Positions 1 to 5,714 of a stretch of 8,091 nt of DNA are shown piece after piece (the first letter of the stretch is position 1; the number at the start of each line of letters is the position of its first letter). The position numbers and the translations under genes are program-made. This DNA comes from Verrucomicrobiota bacterium (GTDB lineage Bacteria; Verrucomicrobiota; Lentisphaeria; Oligosphaerales; JAFGRS01): NCBI GenBank assembly GCA_019136035.1, contig JAGVUW010000001.1, forward strand, positions 1-8,091, in the 5' to 3' direction. The notes beneath the pieces were generated by a model that worked only from the letters and a program-made list of their open reading frames with translations, made no database searches and had not been told where the DNA came from.

Positions 1-1
1 C

Positions 2-52
2 CACCGTAACGGCCGCTGGCATCTGCTCTTCCCCCACAGTGCCCCAGCTTGA
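2..52 (+). CDS. Possible 3' end of an unidentified gene (partial)
   Basis: The frame beginning at base 2 is open for 16 codons and stops at TGA 50-52. It would encode the tail HRNGRWHLLFPHSAPA. Most third codon positions are G or C, as in the confident genes of the window, and the composition is plausible for a protein C-terminus. Sixteen residues are too few to identify a family, and an open frame this short can arise by chance in GC-rich DNA. If real, the gene runs towards the tRNA, which is transcribed the opposite way, so the hairpin at 167-198 would serve both transcripts. Confidence 0.25.
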   Translation, partial: HRNGRWHLLFPHSAPA

Positions 53-166
53 CGAACCCCACGGCGCACGGCCAGCACCGAGGACACTACCCTACGGAAC
101 GGACATGCGCCCGAACCGCCCGCCAGCGGTTGCAGGCCCATCGTCGTGCCATCGGCCCCGGAAAGC

Positions 167-198
167 AAAGGGGCCAGCAGGTGACTACTGGCCCCTTT
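167..198 (-). terminator. Bidirectional hairpin terminator downstream of tRNA-Ala
   Basis: A perfect 11-bp inverted repeat (AAAGGGGCCAG at 167-177, CTGGCCCCTTT at 188-198) with a 10-nt loop starts 12 nt beyond the 3' end of the tRNA. Read on the minus strand, the descending arm ends in TTT and is followed by GCTTT. Read on the plus strand it ends in TTTTG. It therefore looks like a Rho-independent terminator able to work in both directions. Its assignment to the tRNA rests on position and structure. Confidence 0.75.
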
Positions 199-209
199 TG
201 TGCTTGGAT

Positions 210-286
210 TGGTGGAGCTGAGGGGATTCGAACCCCTGGCCTATACGTTGCGAACGTATCGCTCTAGCCAACTGAGCTACAGCCCC
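210..286 (-). tRNA. tRNA-Ala (anticodon CGC)
   Basis: The minus strand folds into a complete 77-nt cloverleaf including an encoded 3' CCA. The acceptor stem is GGGGCTG/CAGCTCC, with the G3:U70 wobble that is the classic identity element for alanyl-tRNA synthetase. The D stem is GCTC/GAGC. The anticodon stem is ATACG/CGTAT, with loop TTCGCAA giving anticodon CGC (complement of 250-252), which reads Ala codon GCG. The T arm is AGGGG-TTCGAAT-CCCCT. It stands alone, with a promoter-like sequence upstream and a terminator hairpin downstream, so it is probably a monocistronic unit. An isoacceptor for GCG suits this GC-rich genome. Confidence 0.97.
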
Positions 287-312
287 GGCGTCGTGGATTT
301 CCGACGAGGCAT

Positions 313-340
313 ACCTTAGCCTTGGCGCGGTCTGTTTCAA
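313..340 (-). promoter_or_regulatory. Candidate sigma70-type promoter of tRNA-Ala
   Basis: On the minus strand TTGAAA (335-340) and TAAGGT (313-318) are separated by 16 nt and lie about 27 nt before the first base of the tRNA. The -35 matches the TTGACA consensus at 5 of 6 positions. The -10 is a weaker match. Spacing and position suit a stable-RNA promoter. This is a motif-level call only. Confidence 0.5.
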
Positions 341-636
341 GGGTGCGGCGCGCGGTTTTGTGGCCCGCCGGCGGGGCTCGCCCTGGGATCGCCACTCTCC
401 TGAGTGGCTCCGGTTCTGCCAATCGGGAGGATTGGCGCGCCCGGGCGGTCCACGGGCGGCGCCGCGGACCTACTCGCCCACGCCGGCGCGGCGTGGACAG
501 GGCGTGTGTGAGCCGCTACGGTGATGGCGGCGACGCCGGTCTGCCCGGCGGGCGTCCCGACGTCGGCGACCGTGTCAGCCGGTGTCGATGTCACGTGTGT
601 CTGTGTGACCGTGGTCCTTCAGAGAGAGTCCTGCTC
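341..636 (+). other. Gene-free leader between the tRNA promoter and nagA
   Basis: About 300 bp without a convincing gene. The nagA frame is open upstream to 322, but the conceptual N-terminal extension is Arg-rich, matches no NagA N-terminus and runs through the tRNA promoter, so I treat it as non-coding. The stretch has GC-rich dyads: a perfect 12-bp palindrome CCCGCCGGCGGG at 364-375, and a 9-bp hairpin with one mismatch at 447-455/462-470 around a 6-nt loop. Such dyads are common by chance at this GC content. I see no clear -10/-35 pair on the plus strand and no riboswitch fold I recognise. Confidence 0.5.
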
Positions 637-1629
637 ATGTCAACGCTCCATCTTCCCGGCTGGATCGACCTGCAGGTCAATGGCTACGCCGGTGTGGACT
701 TCCTCGATCCCGCGACGCATGTCGACGACATCCTAGGGGCGGCCGAGGGCCTTCGTCAGCGCGGCACGGCCGGCTTTCTGCTGACCGTGACGACGCATCG
801 CCGCGAGGCCCTCGAGGTGACCGTGCGTCATGCCCGCGAGGCGATGGACCGTCAGGGTCCTGACGGCCCCATCCTCGGGATTCATCTCGAGGGTCCCTTC
901 ATCTCGCCTGAGTATGGCTATCGCGGCGCCCACGATGCCGACTGCATCATCCCGCCCGACCTAGAGTGGTTCCGCAAGCTCCAGGAGCTCGCCGGCGGGG
1001 CCATCCGTCTGGTGACTCTGGCGCCGGAGCTGCCGGGGGCGCTCCCCTTCATCGCGGCGGTTGCCGACGAGACGGTGGTCTCGCTGGGGCATGCCAATCC
1101 CGACTACGCGACCCTGCGCCGGGCCATCGACGCCGGCCTGCGGGCGGTGACCCACTTCGGCAACGGCTGCCGTCCGGAAATGAACCGCCACGACAACATC
1201 CTCATCCGCATCCTGGCCTGCCCCGAGCTGAACCTCTGCTTCATCCCGGATGGCCAGCACCTGCCGGAGCCCTTCCTGCGGATGCTCCTGCAGTCGGTCC
1301 CACCGGCGCGTCTGGTGGCGACCAGCGACATGGTGATGTACTCCGGGATGGCCCCGGGGATCTACGAGCGCCACAACCAGCGCATTCGCCTGCGCGAGGA
1401 TGGCCGTCTCTGCCTGGCCGACGACGAGAAGCTGCTCTACGGCTCGGTCAGCCTGCTCGCCGACTGCATGAACCACCTGGCCAGTCTGGAGCATCTGAGT
1501 CCGGAGGCCATGATCGAGGTCGGCTTCGACAATCCCCTGCGCCTGATCGGCGTGGACCCGGCCGCCTGGCGGCGGCGCACGCCGCATGTCCGCTGGGACG
1601 AGGCGACAGGGCGCTTCGTCGGCTGCTGA
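637..1629 (+). CDS. nagA: Short NagA-like N-acetylglucosamine-6-phosphate deacetylase (amidohydrolase superfamily)
   Basis: A 330-residue cytoplasmic enzyme of the NagA family, which removes acetate from GlcNAc-6-P to give glucosamine-6-P. The start at 637 follows a purine tract (621-628) at 8-nt spacing and puts the TIM-barrel opening PGWIDLQVNG at residues 7-16. Recognisable motifs are HLEGPFI with probable metal ligand Glu85, GAH (His99), SLGH (His152), TH (His173), DGQH (His208) and TSDMV with the probable catalytic Asp231. E. coli NagA has about 380 residues. This protein lacks the roughly 50-residue N-terminal segment that contributes to the beta-sandwich domain. The loop after His173 reads GNGCRPEMNRHDN instead of the usual FNAM-type sequence, so the exact substrate may differ. 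A ROK kinase follows 77 bp downstream, which supports an amino-sugar role. Family assignment is confident; substrate is inferred. Confidence 0.87.
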   Translation: MSTLHLPGWIDLQVNGYAGVDFLDPATHVDDILGAAEGLRQRGTAGFLLTVTTHRREALEVTVRHAREAMDRQGPDGPILGIHLEGPFISPEYGYRGAHDADCIIPPDLEWFRKLQELAGGAIRLVTLAPELPGALPFIAAVADETVVSLGHANPDYATLRRAIDAGLRAVTHFGNGCRPEMNRHDNILIRILACPELNLCFIPDGQHLPEPFLRMLLQSVPPARLVATSDMVMYSGMAPGIYERHNQRIRLREDGRLCLADDEKLLYGSVSLLADCMNHLASLEHLSPEAMIEVGFDNPLRLIGVDPAAWRRRTPHVRWDEATGRFVGC

Positions 1630-1634
1630 CCGTG

Positions 1635-1666
1635 ACGACCGCGGGCCGCCGCCGCGAGGCGGTCGT
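1635..1666 (+). other. Stem-loop in the nagA-kinase gap
   Basis: A perfect 8-bp inverted repeat (ACGACCGC at 1635-1642, GCGGTCGT at 1659-1666) with a 16-nt GC-rich loop lies 6 nt after the nagA stop. A small second dyad, CCGGG-TGA-CCCGG, follows at 1668-1680. No T tract follows either one, so a strong intrinsic terminator is unlikely. It could stabilise the upstream mRNA end or attenuate read-through into the kinase, or be a chance product of high GC. Confidence 0.35.
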
Positions 1667-1706
1667 GCCGGGTGACCCGGACGACCCCGGGAGGGCCACA
1701 GCCACC

Positions 1707-2678
1707 ATGAATGCCGCCGCGCCATCCGCCAGCCACGCTGCCTGGCCCGCCGAGGGCTACCTCCTTGGCCTCGACATCGGCGGCAGCAAGTGCGCCGTGC
1801 TGGCGGGCACTCCCGCGGGCGTCGTTCTGGAGCGCCGCGCCTGGCCGTCGCGGGCCGAGCGCGGCCCCTCGGCCATGCTGGCGGAGATCCACGCGTACGC
1901 CGCCGAACTGGCCGGGCCGCACGGCCCGCCGCGGGCTGTCGGTGTGGCCATCGGGGGGCCGCTCGACGCCGCCGCGGGGGTCGTGCACAGCCCGCCGAAC
2001 CTGCCGGGCTGGGACGGCATCGAGCTGCGACGGCTGCTCGAGGAGCGCTGGGGCTGTCCGGTGGGCGTCGAGCACGACGCCGCGGCCTGCGCCCTGGCCG
2101 AGGTCCTCTGGGGCGGCCATGGCCAGCCGTGCCGGCTGGCGTACCTGACCTGCGCCACGGGCTTCGGCGTCGGCCTGGTCATCGACGGGGTGCCCTACTA
2201 CGGGGCGCGCGGCCGCTCGCCCGAGATCGGGCATGTCCTCCTCGACCCCGATGGCCCCGAGGCCTTCGGGATCCGCGGCTGCGCCGAGGCATTCTGTTCG
2301 GCGCGGTCTCTGGGCCGGATCGCGTCGTGGAAGTACCCGGCGCGCTGGCCGGTGCCGCCGGAACCGCAGGGGCTTCAGGCCCTGGCGGCGGCCGGCGATC
2401 CCGATGCCGCTGCGGTCGTGGCGGTGAATGCCGCCATGACGGGCCGCGTCTGTGCCCTCCTGGCAGACCTCTTCCATCCCGACCGGATCGTCCTCGGCAG
2501 CCTGGCGCGCTACCTCGGGCCGTCGTGGGTCGAGGCGGTCCGCCGCGAGTGTCGTCGTCTGGCCCTCCCGGACGCCGCGGACGACGCCGTCATTGCGCCT
2601 GCCAGCCTTGGCGAACGCCTGCAGGACCTCAGCGCCCTGGCCGCGGCGCAGCGCGCCCTGGCCGCGGCAGCCCCCTGA
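1707..2678 (+). CDS. ROK-family sugar kinase (glucokinase / N-acetylhexosamine kinase type)
   Basis: A 323-residue cytoplasmic ATP-dependent sugar kinase of the ROK family. The ATP-binding phosphate-1 loop is GLDIGGSK (21-28). GVAIGGPLD (79-87) and PNLPGWDGI (97-105) match the conserved sugar-site region. The probable catalytic base is Asp124 in EHDAAACALAE, where the family usually has NDANAAALAE. ATGFGVGLVIDG (150-161) corresponds to the second phosphate loop, and EIGH (173-176) keeps the substrate/zinc His176. The usual CxCGxxGCxE zinc motif is degenerate: residues 185-194 read EAFGIRGCAE, so only the third Cys remains. The start ATG follows GGGAGGG (1689-1695) at 11-nt spacing. It probably shares a transcript with nagA, suggesting N-acetylhexosamine or a related sugar as substrate. 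Specificity cannot be read from sequence alone, since glucose or a transcription-related ROK role without a DNA-binding domain are alternatives. Confidence 0.88.
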   Translation: MNAAAPSASHAAWPAEGYLLGLDIGGSKCAVLAGTPAGVVLERRAWPSRAERGPSAMLAEIHAYAAELAGPHGPPRAVGVAIGGPLDAAAGVVHSPPNLPGWDGIELRRLLEERWGCPVGVEHDAAACALAEVLWGGHGQPCRLAYLTCATGFGVGLVIDGVPYYGARGRSPEIGHVLLDPDGPEAFGIRGCAEAFCSARSLGRIASWKYPARWPVPPEPQGLQALAAAGDPDAAAVVAVNAAMTGRVCALLADLFHPDRIVLGSLARYLGPSWVEAVRRECRRLALPDAADDAVIAPASLGERLQDLSALAAAQRALAAAAP

Positions 2679-2690
2679 CGGCGGCGCGCG

Positions 2691-2709
2691 GCGAGGCGGG
2701 ACGCCTCGT
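2691..2709 (+). terminator. Terminator-like GC hairpin after the ROK kinase
   Basis: A perfect 7-bp stem, CGAGGCG (2692-2698) and CGCCTCG (2702-2708), closes a 3-nt GGA loop, with a possible extra G-U pair at the base. It begins 13 nt after the kinase stop. The expected U tract is missing: the only short T run (2732-2735) is 23 nt further on. It is positioned to end or protect the nagA-kinase transcript, but its function as an intrinsic terminator is uncertain. Confidence 0.35.
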
Positions 2710-2738
2710 GGCGGGAGACGGGGAAGGGGAGTTTTCTG

Positions 2739-2764
2739 GCCAAGCCGCCAAGAGCGCCAAGAAG
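2739..2764 (+). repeat. Short GCCAAG-type tandem tract (9-nt period)
   Basis: Three consecutive imperfect units, GCCAAGCC, GCCAAGAGC and GCCAAGAAG, give a period of 8-9 nt. They are followed by a purine-rich run of AGGGG and GAAG words to about 2789. From memory, similar tracts occur between genes in other environmental bacterial genomes, often facing an inverted copy. No inverted CTTGGCG partner is present here, so this would be a solitary arm. The relation to a known family is recall, not a search result. Confidence 0.55.
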
Positions 2765-2952
2765 AGGGGAGGGGTAGAAGAAGGAAGACGGCCAGGAAGG
2801 GGCGACTGTCTCGCCGCGAGGCGCAGGGCGTCACTACTGATCGCCCTGAACTCTTCTGTAGCGCGCCCCGCACGACCTTTGATCTTCGGCAACCGTCCGG
2901 CTTGCGGTGCGACGAACGTCAACCGTCCGCTGGGGCGCGGTCTTCAGGCCAG

Positions 2953-2980
2953 CGTCGGTGCTTGTCCTGAGTCACCGACG
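2953..2980 (+). repeat. 8-bp inverted repeat with 12-nt loop
   Basis: CGTCGGTG (2953-2960) and CACCGACG (2973-2980) form a perfect 8-bp stem around CTTGTCCTGAGT. No T-rich tract follows (the next bases are AAGCGTTTCTC), so a terminator role is weak. It lies 26 nt before the long inverted repeat and may be part of the same repeat cluster. Confidence 0.4.
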
Positions 2981-3006
2981 AAGCGTTTCTCGAGGATAGG
3001 GAATTG

Positions 3007-3153
3007 AACCACGAAAGGCACGGAAAGCACGAACGAGAGGACACTCGGAGAGGTGAGAGCGCGACGGCATTGCGTCCGGCGCCCGGCGGCGTGCCCGTCA
3101 GGCCTCTCTGATCCTATCCTCTCCTGTTCGTGTCTTTCGTGCTTTTCGTGGTT
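3007..3153. repeat. Long inverted repeat (MITE/REP-like palindromic element)
   Basis: The arms 3007-3034 and 3126-3153 are inverted copies, 24 of 28 positions matching. The stem continues inward with GAGAGGA (3035-3041) pairing TCCTCTC (3117-3123) after a 2-nt bulge. Three of the four arm mismatches would be G-U pairs in plus-strand RNA. Inside the 75-nt centre, further pairing is possible: GAGAGG (3048-3053) with CCTCTC (3103-3108), and GACGG (3063-3067) with CCGTC (3095-3099). Each arm is itself built of 9-nt units, CACGAAAGG, CACGGAAAG and CACGAACGA on the left. There is no transposase and no obvious flanking target duplication. It could be a non-autonomous mobile palindrome, a REP-like structural repeat, or a large hairpin in the rarA upstream region. 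Confidence 0.8.
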
Positions 3154-3296
3154 ACTGATCGTCTCGGGACTTCCCTGGACCGCCACGACCGGCTGGCGAC
3201 CTCGGCAACCTTCCCGACTGTAATGCAACGATCAGCAGTAGGAGGGCGTGGCGTTCGACCGCGGCTTCGTGGTGCCCAGTGGCCGGTCAGCGCGCC

Positions 3297-3327
3297 CCCT
3301 TGTGTCCCTTGTGTCCCTTGTGTCCCT
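3297..3327 (+). repeat. Tandem 9-bp repeat TGTGTCCCT x3
   Basis: Three perfect head-to-tail copies of TGTGTCCCT (3301-3309, 3310-3318, 3319-3327) are preceded by a partial unit CCCT (3297-3300). Because 9 is divisible by 3, the tract is open in several frames and yields the low-complexity peptide CVPCVPCVP, which I do not regard as a protein. The unit resembles the 9-nt unit TTCGTGTCT in the right arm of the nearby long inverted repeat. It lies about 140 bp upstream of rarA. Confidence 0.85.
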
Positions 3328-3468
3328 CTCCCGGCCGGCGCTGGTGCCCGCGCTGCCGCCTGACCACTTCACGCGGCTCATGGCGGCAGGCGTGAGGTGC
3401 GCCGGCCGCCAGCGCGGCTACATTAGGGCGACGGTTGCGGTCGGCGCCGTCGTGGAACCCAGGGTCCG

Positions 3469-5712
3469 ATGAATCTCTTCGATCACGCCCGCGAGGAACG
3501 CCTCAAGACCGAGCAGCCCCTGGCTGCCCGGATGCGTCCGCGGACCCTGGAGGAGTACGTCGGCCAGGACCACATCCTGGCGCCCGGGCGGCTGTTGCGG
3601 CGTGCCATCCAGGCCGACCGCATTGCCTCGCTGATCTTCTACGGTCCGCCCGGCACCGGCAAGACGACCCTGGCCAGCGTCATTGCCAACGCCACCGAGT
3701 CGTGGTTCGAGCAGCTCAATGCCGTCCTGGCGGGTGTCGCCGACATCCGCCGCGTCACCGAGGAGGCGCAGCAGCGCTACGGCGAGCACGGCCGGCGCAC
3801 CATCCTCTTCGTGGATGAGGTGCACCGCTGGAACAAGGCCCAGCAGGACGCCCTGCTGCCGTGGGTGGAGAATGGCACCGTCGTCCTGATCGGGGCCACC
3901 ACCGAGAATCCGTACTTCACGGTCAACCGCGCCCTGGTCAGCCGCAGCCGCGTCTTTCAGCTCAAGCCCCTGGAGGACGAGCACCTCCGTCAGATTGCCC
4001 GGCAGGCGTTGCGCGACCCCGAGCGCGGCTATGGCGCCCGCGCCATCGAGCTCCGTCCTGACGCTCTCGACCACCTCGTCGGTGTCGCCAATGGCGACGC
4101 GCGGGCTGTGCTCAACGCCCTCGAGCTGGCGGTCGAGACCACGCCGCCGGACGAGGCCGGGCGCATCGTCATCGACCTCGGCGTCGCCGAGGAGTCCATC
4201 CAGCGCCGGGCCGTCCTCTATGACAAGGAGGGCGACTACCACTTCGATACCATCAGTGCCTTCATCAAATCCCTGCGCGGCTCCGATCCTGACGCGGCCA
4301 TGTACTGGCTGGCGCGCATGGTCTACGCCGGCGAGGACCCGCGCTTTCTCTTCCGGCGCATGCTGATCTTCTGTGGCGAGGACATCGGCCTGGCCGACCC
4401 GCACGCGATGATGGTGTGCACGGCCGCGGCGGAGGCCTTCGACCGGGTCGGCATGCCCGAGGGCAACTACCACCTCGGCCTGACGGCGCTGTACCTGGCC
4501 ACGGCGCCGAAGTCGAACTCGGTGATGGGCTTCTTCGACGCCCTGGCGGCGGTCGAGAAGGAGCGCGAGGCCGAGGTCCCGAATCACCTCCGCGATGCCA
4601 GCCGCGACCAGGAGGGCTTCGGACATGGCATCGGGTACCAGTACCCGCACGCCTACCGCGACCACTGGGTGGCCCAGCAGTACCTCCCGGACAGCCTGCG
4701 CGGCAAGGTCTTCTACCGTCCCGGGCACCTCGGCCACGAGCTGGGCGTCGCCGAGAGCGTGCGCCGTCATCGTGAAGCCCAGCTCGCCGCGGCGCTGGAC
4801 GAGCAGGCGCCGGGCGCGCCCCCCGAGATCCTCAGCTTCTCGCCCCAGGACCGCGGCCTCGAGCGCTGGCTGGCGCGGACGCTCAACGGCGTCGGCAGCC
4901 ACCTCGCGCAGCTCCGTGAGGCCCTCTTCGCGGCGGCCGGCTGCCAGCGGCACTGGCGTGTCCTCGACCTCACCGCCGACACCGGGCTGCTGACCTGGGA
5001 GGCCCTGCGGCAGGCCCCCGAGGGCGGCGTCTGGGCGCTGGTCTCGACCAGCCCGGCGGCGTCGGCGCTGCAGGCCCAGGCCGCGGCGGTGCCCGATCTA
5101 CGGCGGCCCGAAGTCCTTGTCGGCGCGCCTGTGGACCTGCCGCGCCTCGTGGCCGGGAGTGCCGATCCGGCGACGCGCTTCGACCTGGTCGTCGGCCGTC
5201 AGGTCCTCACCCCGGCCGTGGACCGGCCCGGTCTGTTGCGGCCCTGCGCCGAGGTCCTGGCCCCGGGGGGCGTGATGGTCCTGTGCGAGAACCTGCCGCG
5301 GCAGACGCAGCGCCTCCACGACCTCCTGCCGTCGGCGGCCCTGGATGCGGCGTTGCGTGAACGCCTTCGCGAGGCCGAGGAGGCCCTCTACGCCGATCCG
5401 GACGACCCGTGGGTCCACTGGGACCTCGCCACCGCCGCCGCGTGGTTCGAGGCGGCCGGGCTGCGGCTGCAGCGCAGCGAGGAGCTGCCCCTGGAGTTCC
5501 CGGTCACCCTCACGGCCGGGCTCATTGAGCGCTGGTTCACGCCGGCGCCAGCGGGCCACCGTCCGGCTTACTGCGAGCACCTCCGTCGCCGTCTTGACGA
5601 GGAGGAGGTCGGCCGGGTGGCGGCCGCCTTCCGCCTGCTCGCGGGCGAGGCGGTGACCTGGCATTCGCGGGCCGTAGTCATGGTGGCCAGGGCAGACTCG
5701 CCGCCGCGGTGA
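3469..5712 (+). CDS. rarA: Replication-associated recombination protein RarA (MgsA) fused to a methyltransferase-like domain
   Basis: A 747-residue protein. Residues 1 to about 430 are a full RarA/MgsA/Mgs1 AAA+ ATPase of the clamp-loader-like clade, which acts at stalled replication forks. Visible motifs are Walker A GPPGTGKT (59-66), Walker B ILFVDEVH (112-119), sensor 1 GATTENPYF (142-150), the arginine-finger region SRSRVF (158-163), and the RarA-specific C-terminal part (about 250-425) including DKEGDYHFDTISAFIKS and FRRMLIFCGEDIG. After a short linker, residues about 490-740 look like a class I SAM methyltransferase fold: VLDLTADTG (498-506), FDLVVGRQVL (571-580) and LAPGGVMVL (597-605). 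E. coli RarA has about 450 residues; fused forms of about 730 are known, notably in cyanobacteria. The start has a weak AGGG (3461-3464) and begins with the typical MNLFD. uvrA follows after 79 bp. Confidence 0.93.
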   Translation: MNLFDHAREERLKTEQPLAARMRPRTLEEYVGQDHILAPGRLLRRAIQADRIASLIFYGPPGTGKTTLASVIANATESWFEQLNAVLAGVADIRRVTEEAQQRYGEHGRRTILFVDEVHRWNKAQQDALLPWVENGTVVLIGATTENPYFTVNRALVSRSRVFQLKPLEDEHLRQIARQALRDPERGYGARAIELRPDALDHLVGVANGDARAVLNALELAVETTPPDEAGRIVIDLGVAEESIQRRAVLYDKEGDYHFDTISAFIKSLRGSDPDAAMYWLARMVYAGEDPRFLFRRMLIFCGEDIGLADPHAMMVCTAAAEAFDRVGMPEGNYHLGLTALYLATAPKSNSVMGFFDALAAVEKEREAEVPNHLRDASRDQEGFGHGIGYQYPHAYRDHWVAQQYLPDSLRGKVFYRPGHLGHELGVAESVRRHREAQLAAALDEQAPGAPPEILSFSPQDRGLERWLARTLNGVGSHLAQLREALFAAAGCQRHWRVLDLTADTGLLTWEALRQAPEGGVWALVSTSPAASALQAQAAAVPDLRRPEVLVGAPVDLPRLVAGSADPATRFDLVVGRQVLTPAVDRPGLLRPCAEVLAPGGVMVLCENLPRQTQRLHDLLPSAALDAALRERLREAEEALYADPDDPWVHWDLATAAAWFEAAGLRLQRSEELPLEFPVTLTAGLIERWFTPAPAGHRPAYCEHLRRRLDEEEVGRVAAAFRLLAGEAVTWHSRAVVMVARADSPPR

Positions 5713-5714
5713 TG

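Larger units (their letters stand above)
2679..3468. other. Gene-free, repeat-rich intergenic region
   Basis: About 790 bp between the kinase and rarA with no frame that looks like a real protein. The short frames in it translate the repeats, giving tell-tale strings such as NHEKHERHE and CVPCVPCVP. It contains, in order, the post-kinase hairpin, a GCCAAG tract at 2739-2764, a 10-bp direct repeat CAACCGTCCG at 2890-2899 and 2920-2929, an 8-bp stem-loop at 2953-2980, the long inverted repeat at 3007-3153, and the TGTGTCCCT tandem at 3301-3327. The rarA promoter must lie in or upstream of its right end. I see no convincing -10/-35 pair there. Confidence 0.7.

Noticed and set aside
39..267. Two short plus-strand open frames (39-221 and 49-267)
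   Set aside because: Both read through the terminator hairpin and into the antisense of tRNA-Ala. The second ends in a GIRTPG-type peptide, a familiar false translation of tRNA genes.
167..286. tRNA-Ala as an integrated-element attachment site
   Set aside because: No integrase gene and no second copy of the tRNA 3' end were seen in the window.
322..636. Upstream extension of the nagA reading frame
   Set aside because: It encodes Arg-rich sequence unlike any NagA N-terminus and overlaps the tRNA promoter. ATG 637 has a purine-rich ribosome-binding site at proper spacing and begins right at the conserved barrel.
966..1706. Upstream extension of the ROK kinase reading frame
   Set aside because: It lies inside nagA in another frame and gives Pro/Ala/Gly/Arg-rich low-complexity sequence. 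The ROK fold starts with the DIGGSK loop soon after ATG 1707.
1437..2873. 478-codon minus-strand open frame antisense to the ROK kinase
   Set aside because: Arg/Pro/Gly-rich shadow of the kinase that also translates the GCCAAG repeat (WRSWRLGQ string).
2944..3228. 94-codon minus-strand open frame over the long inverted repeat
   Set aside because: NHEKHERHE and FVLSVPFVV strings are translations of the two repeat arms. Frames like this stay open because 9-nt units avoid stops, not because they are coding.
3297..3327. CRISPR-like array
   Set aside because: Units are 9 nt with no spacers and no cas genes are present. It is a simple tandem repeat.
3419..3424. TACATT as a -10 element for rarA
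   Set aside because: No acceptable -35 sequence is found at 16-18 nt upstream, so I did not call a promoter.
3418..4953. 511-codon minus-strand open frame antisense to rarA
   Set aside because: A shadow frame caused by strong GC bias at third codon positions. Its translation has no recognisable domain, whereas the plus strand encodes unmistakable RarA motifs.
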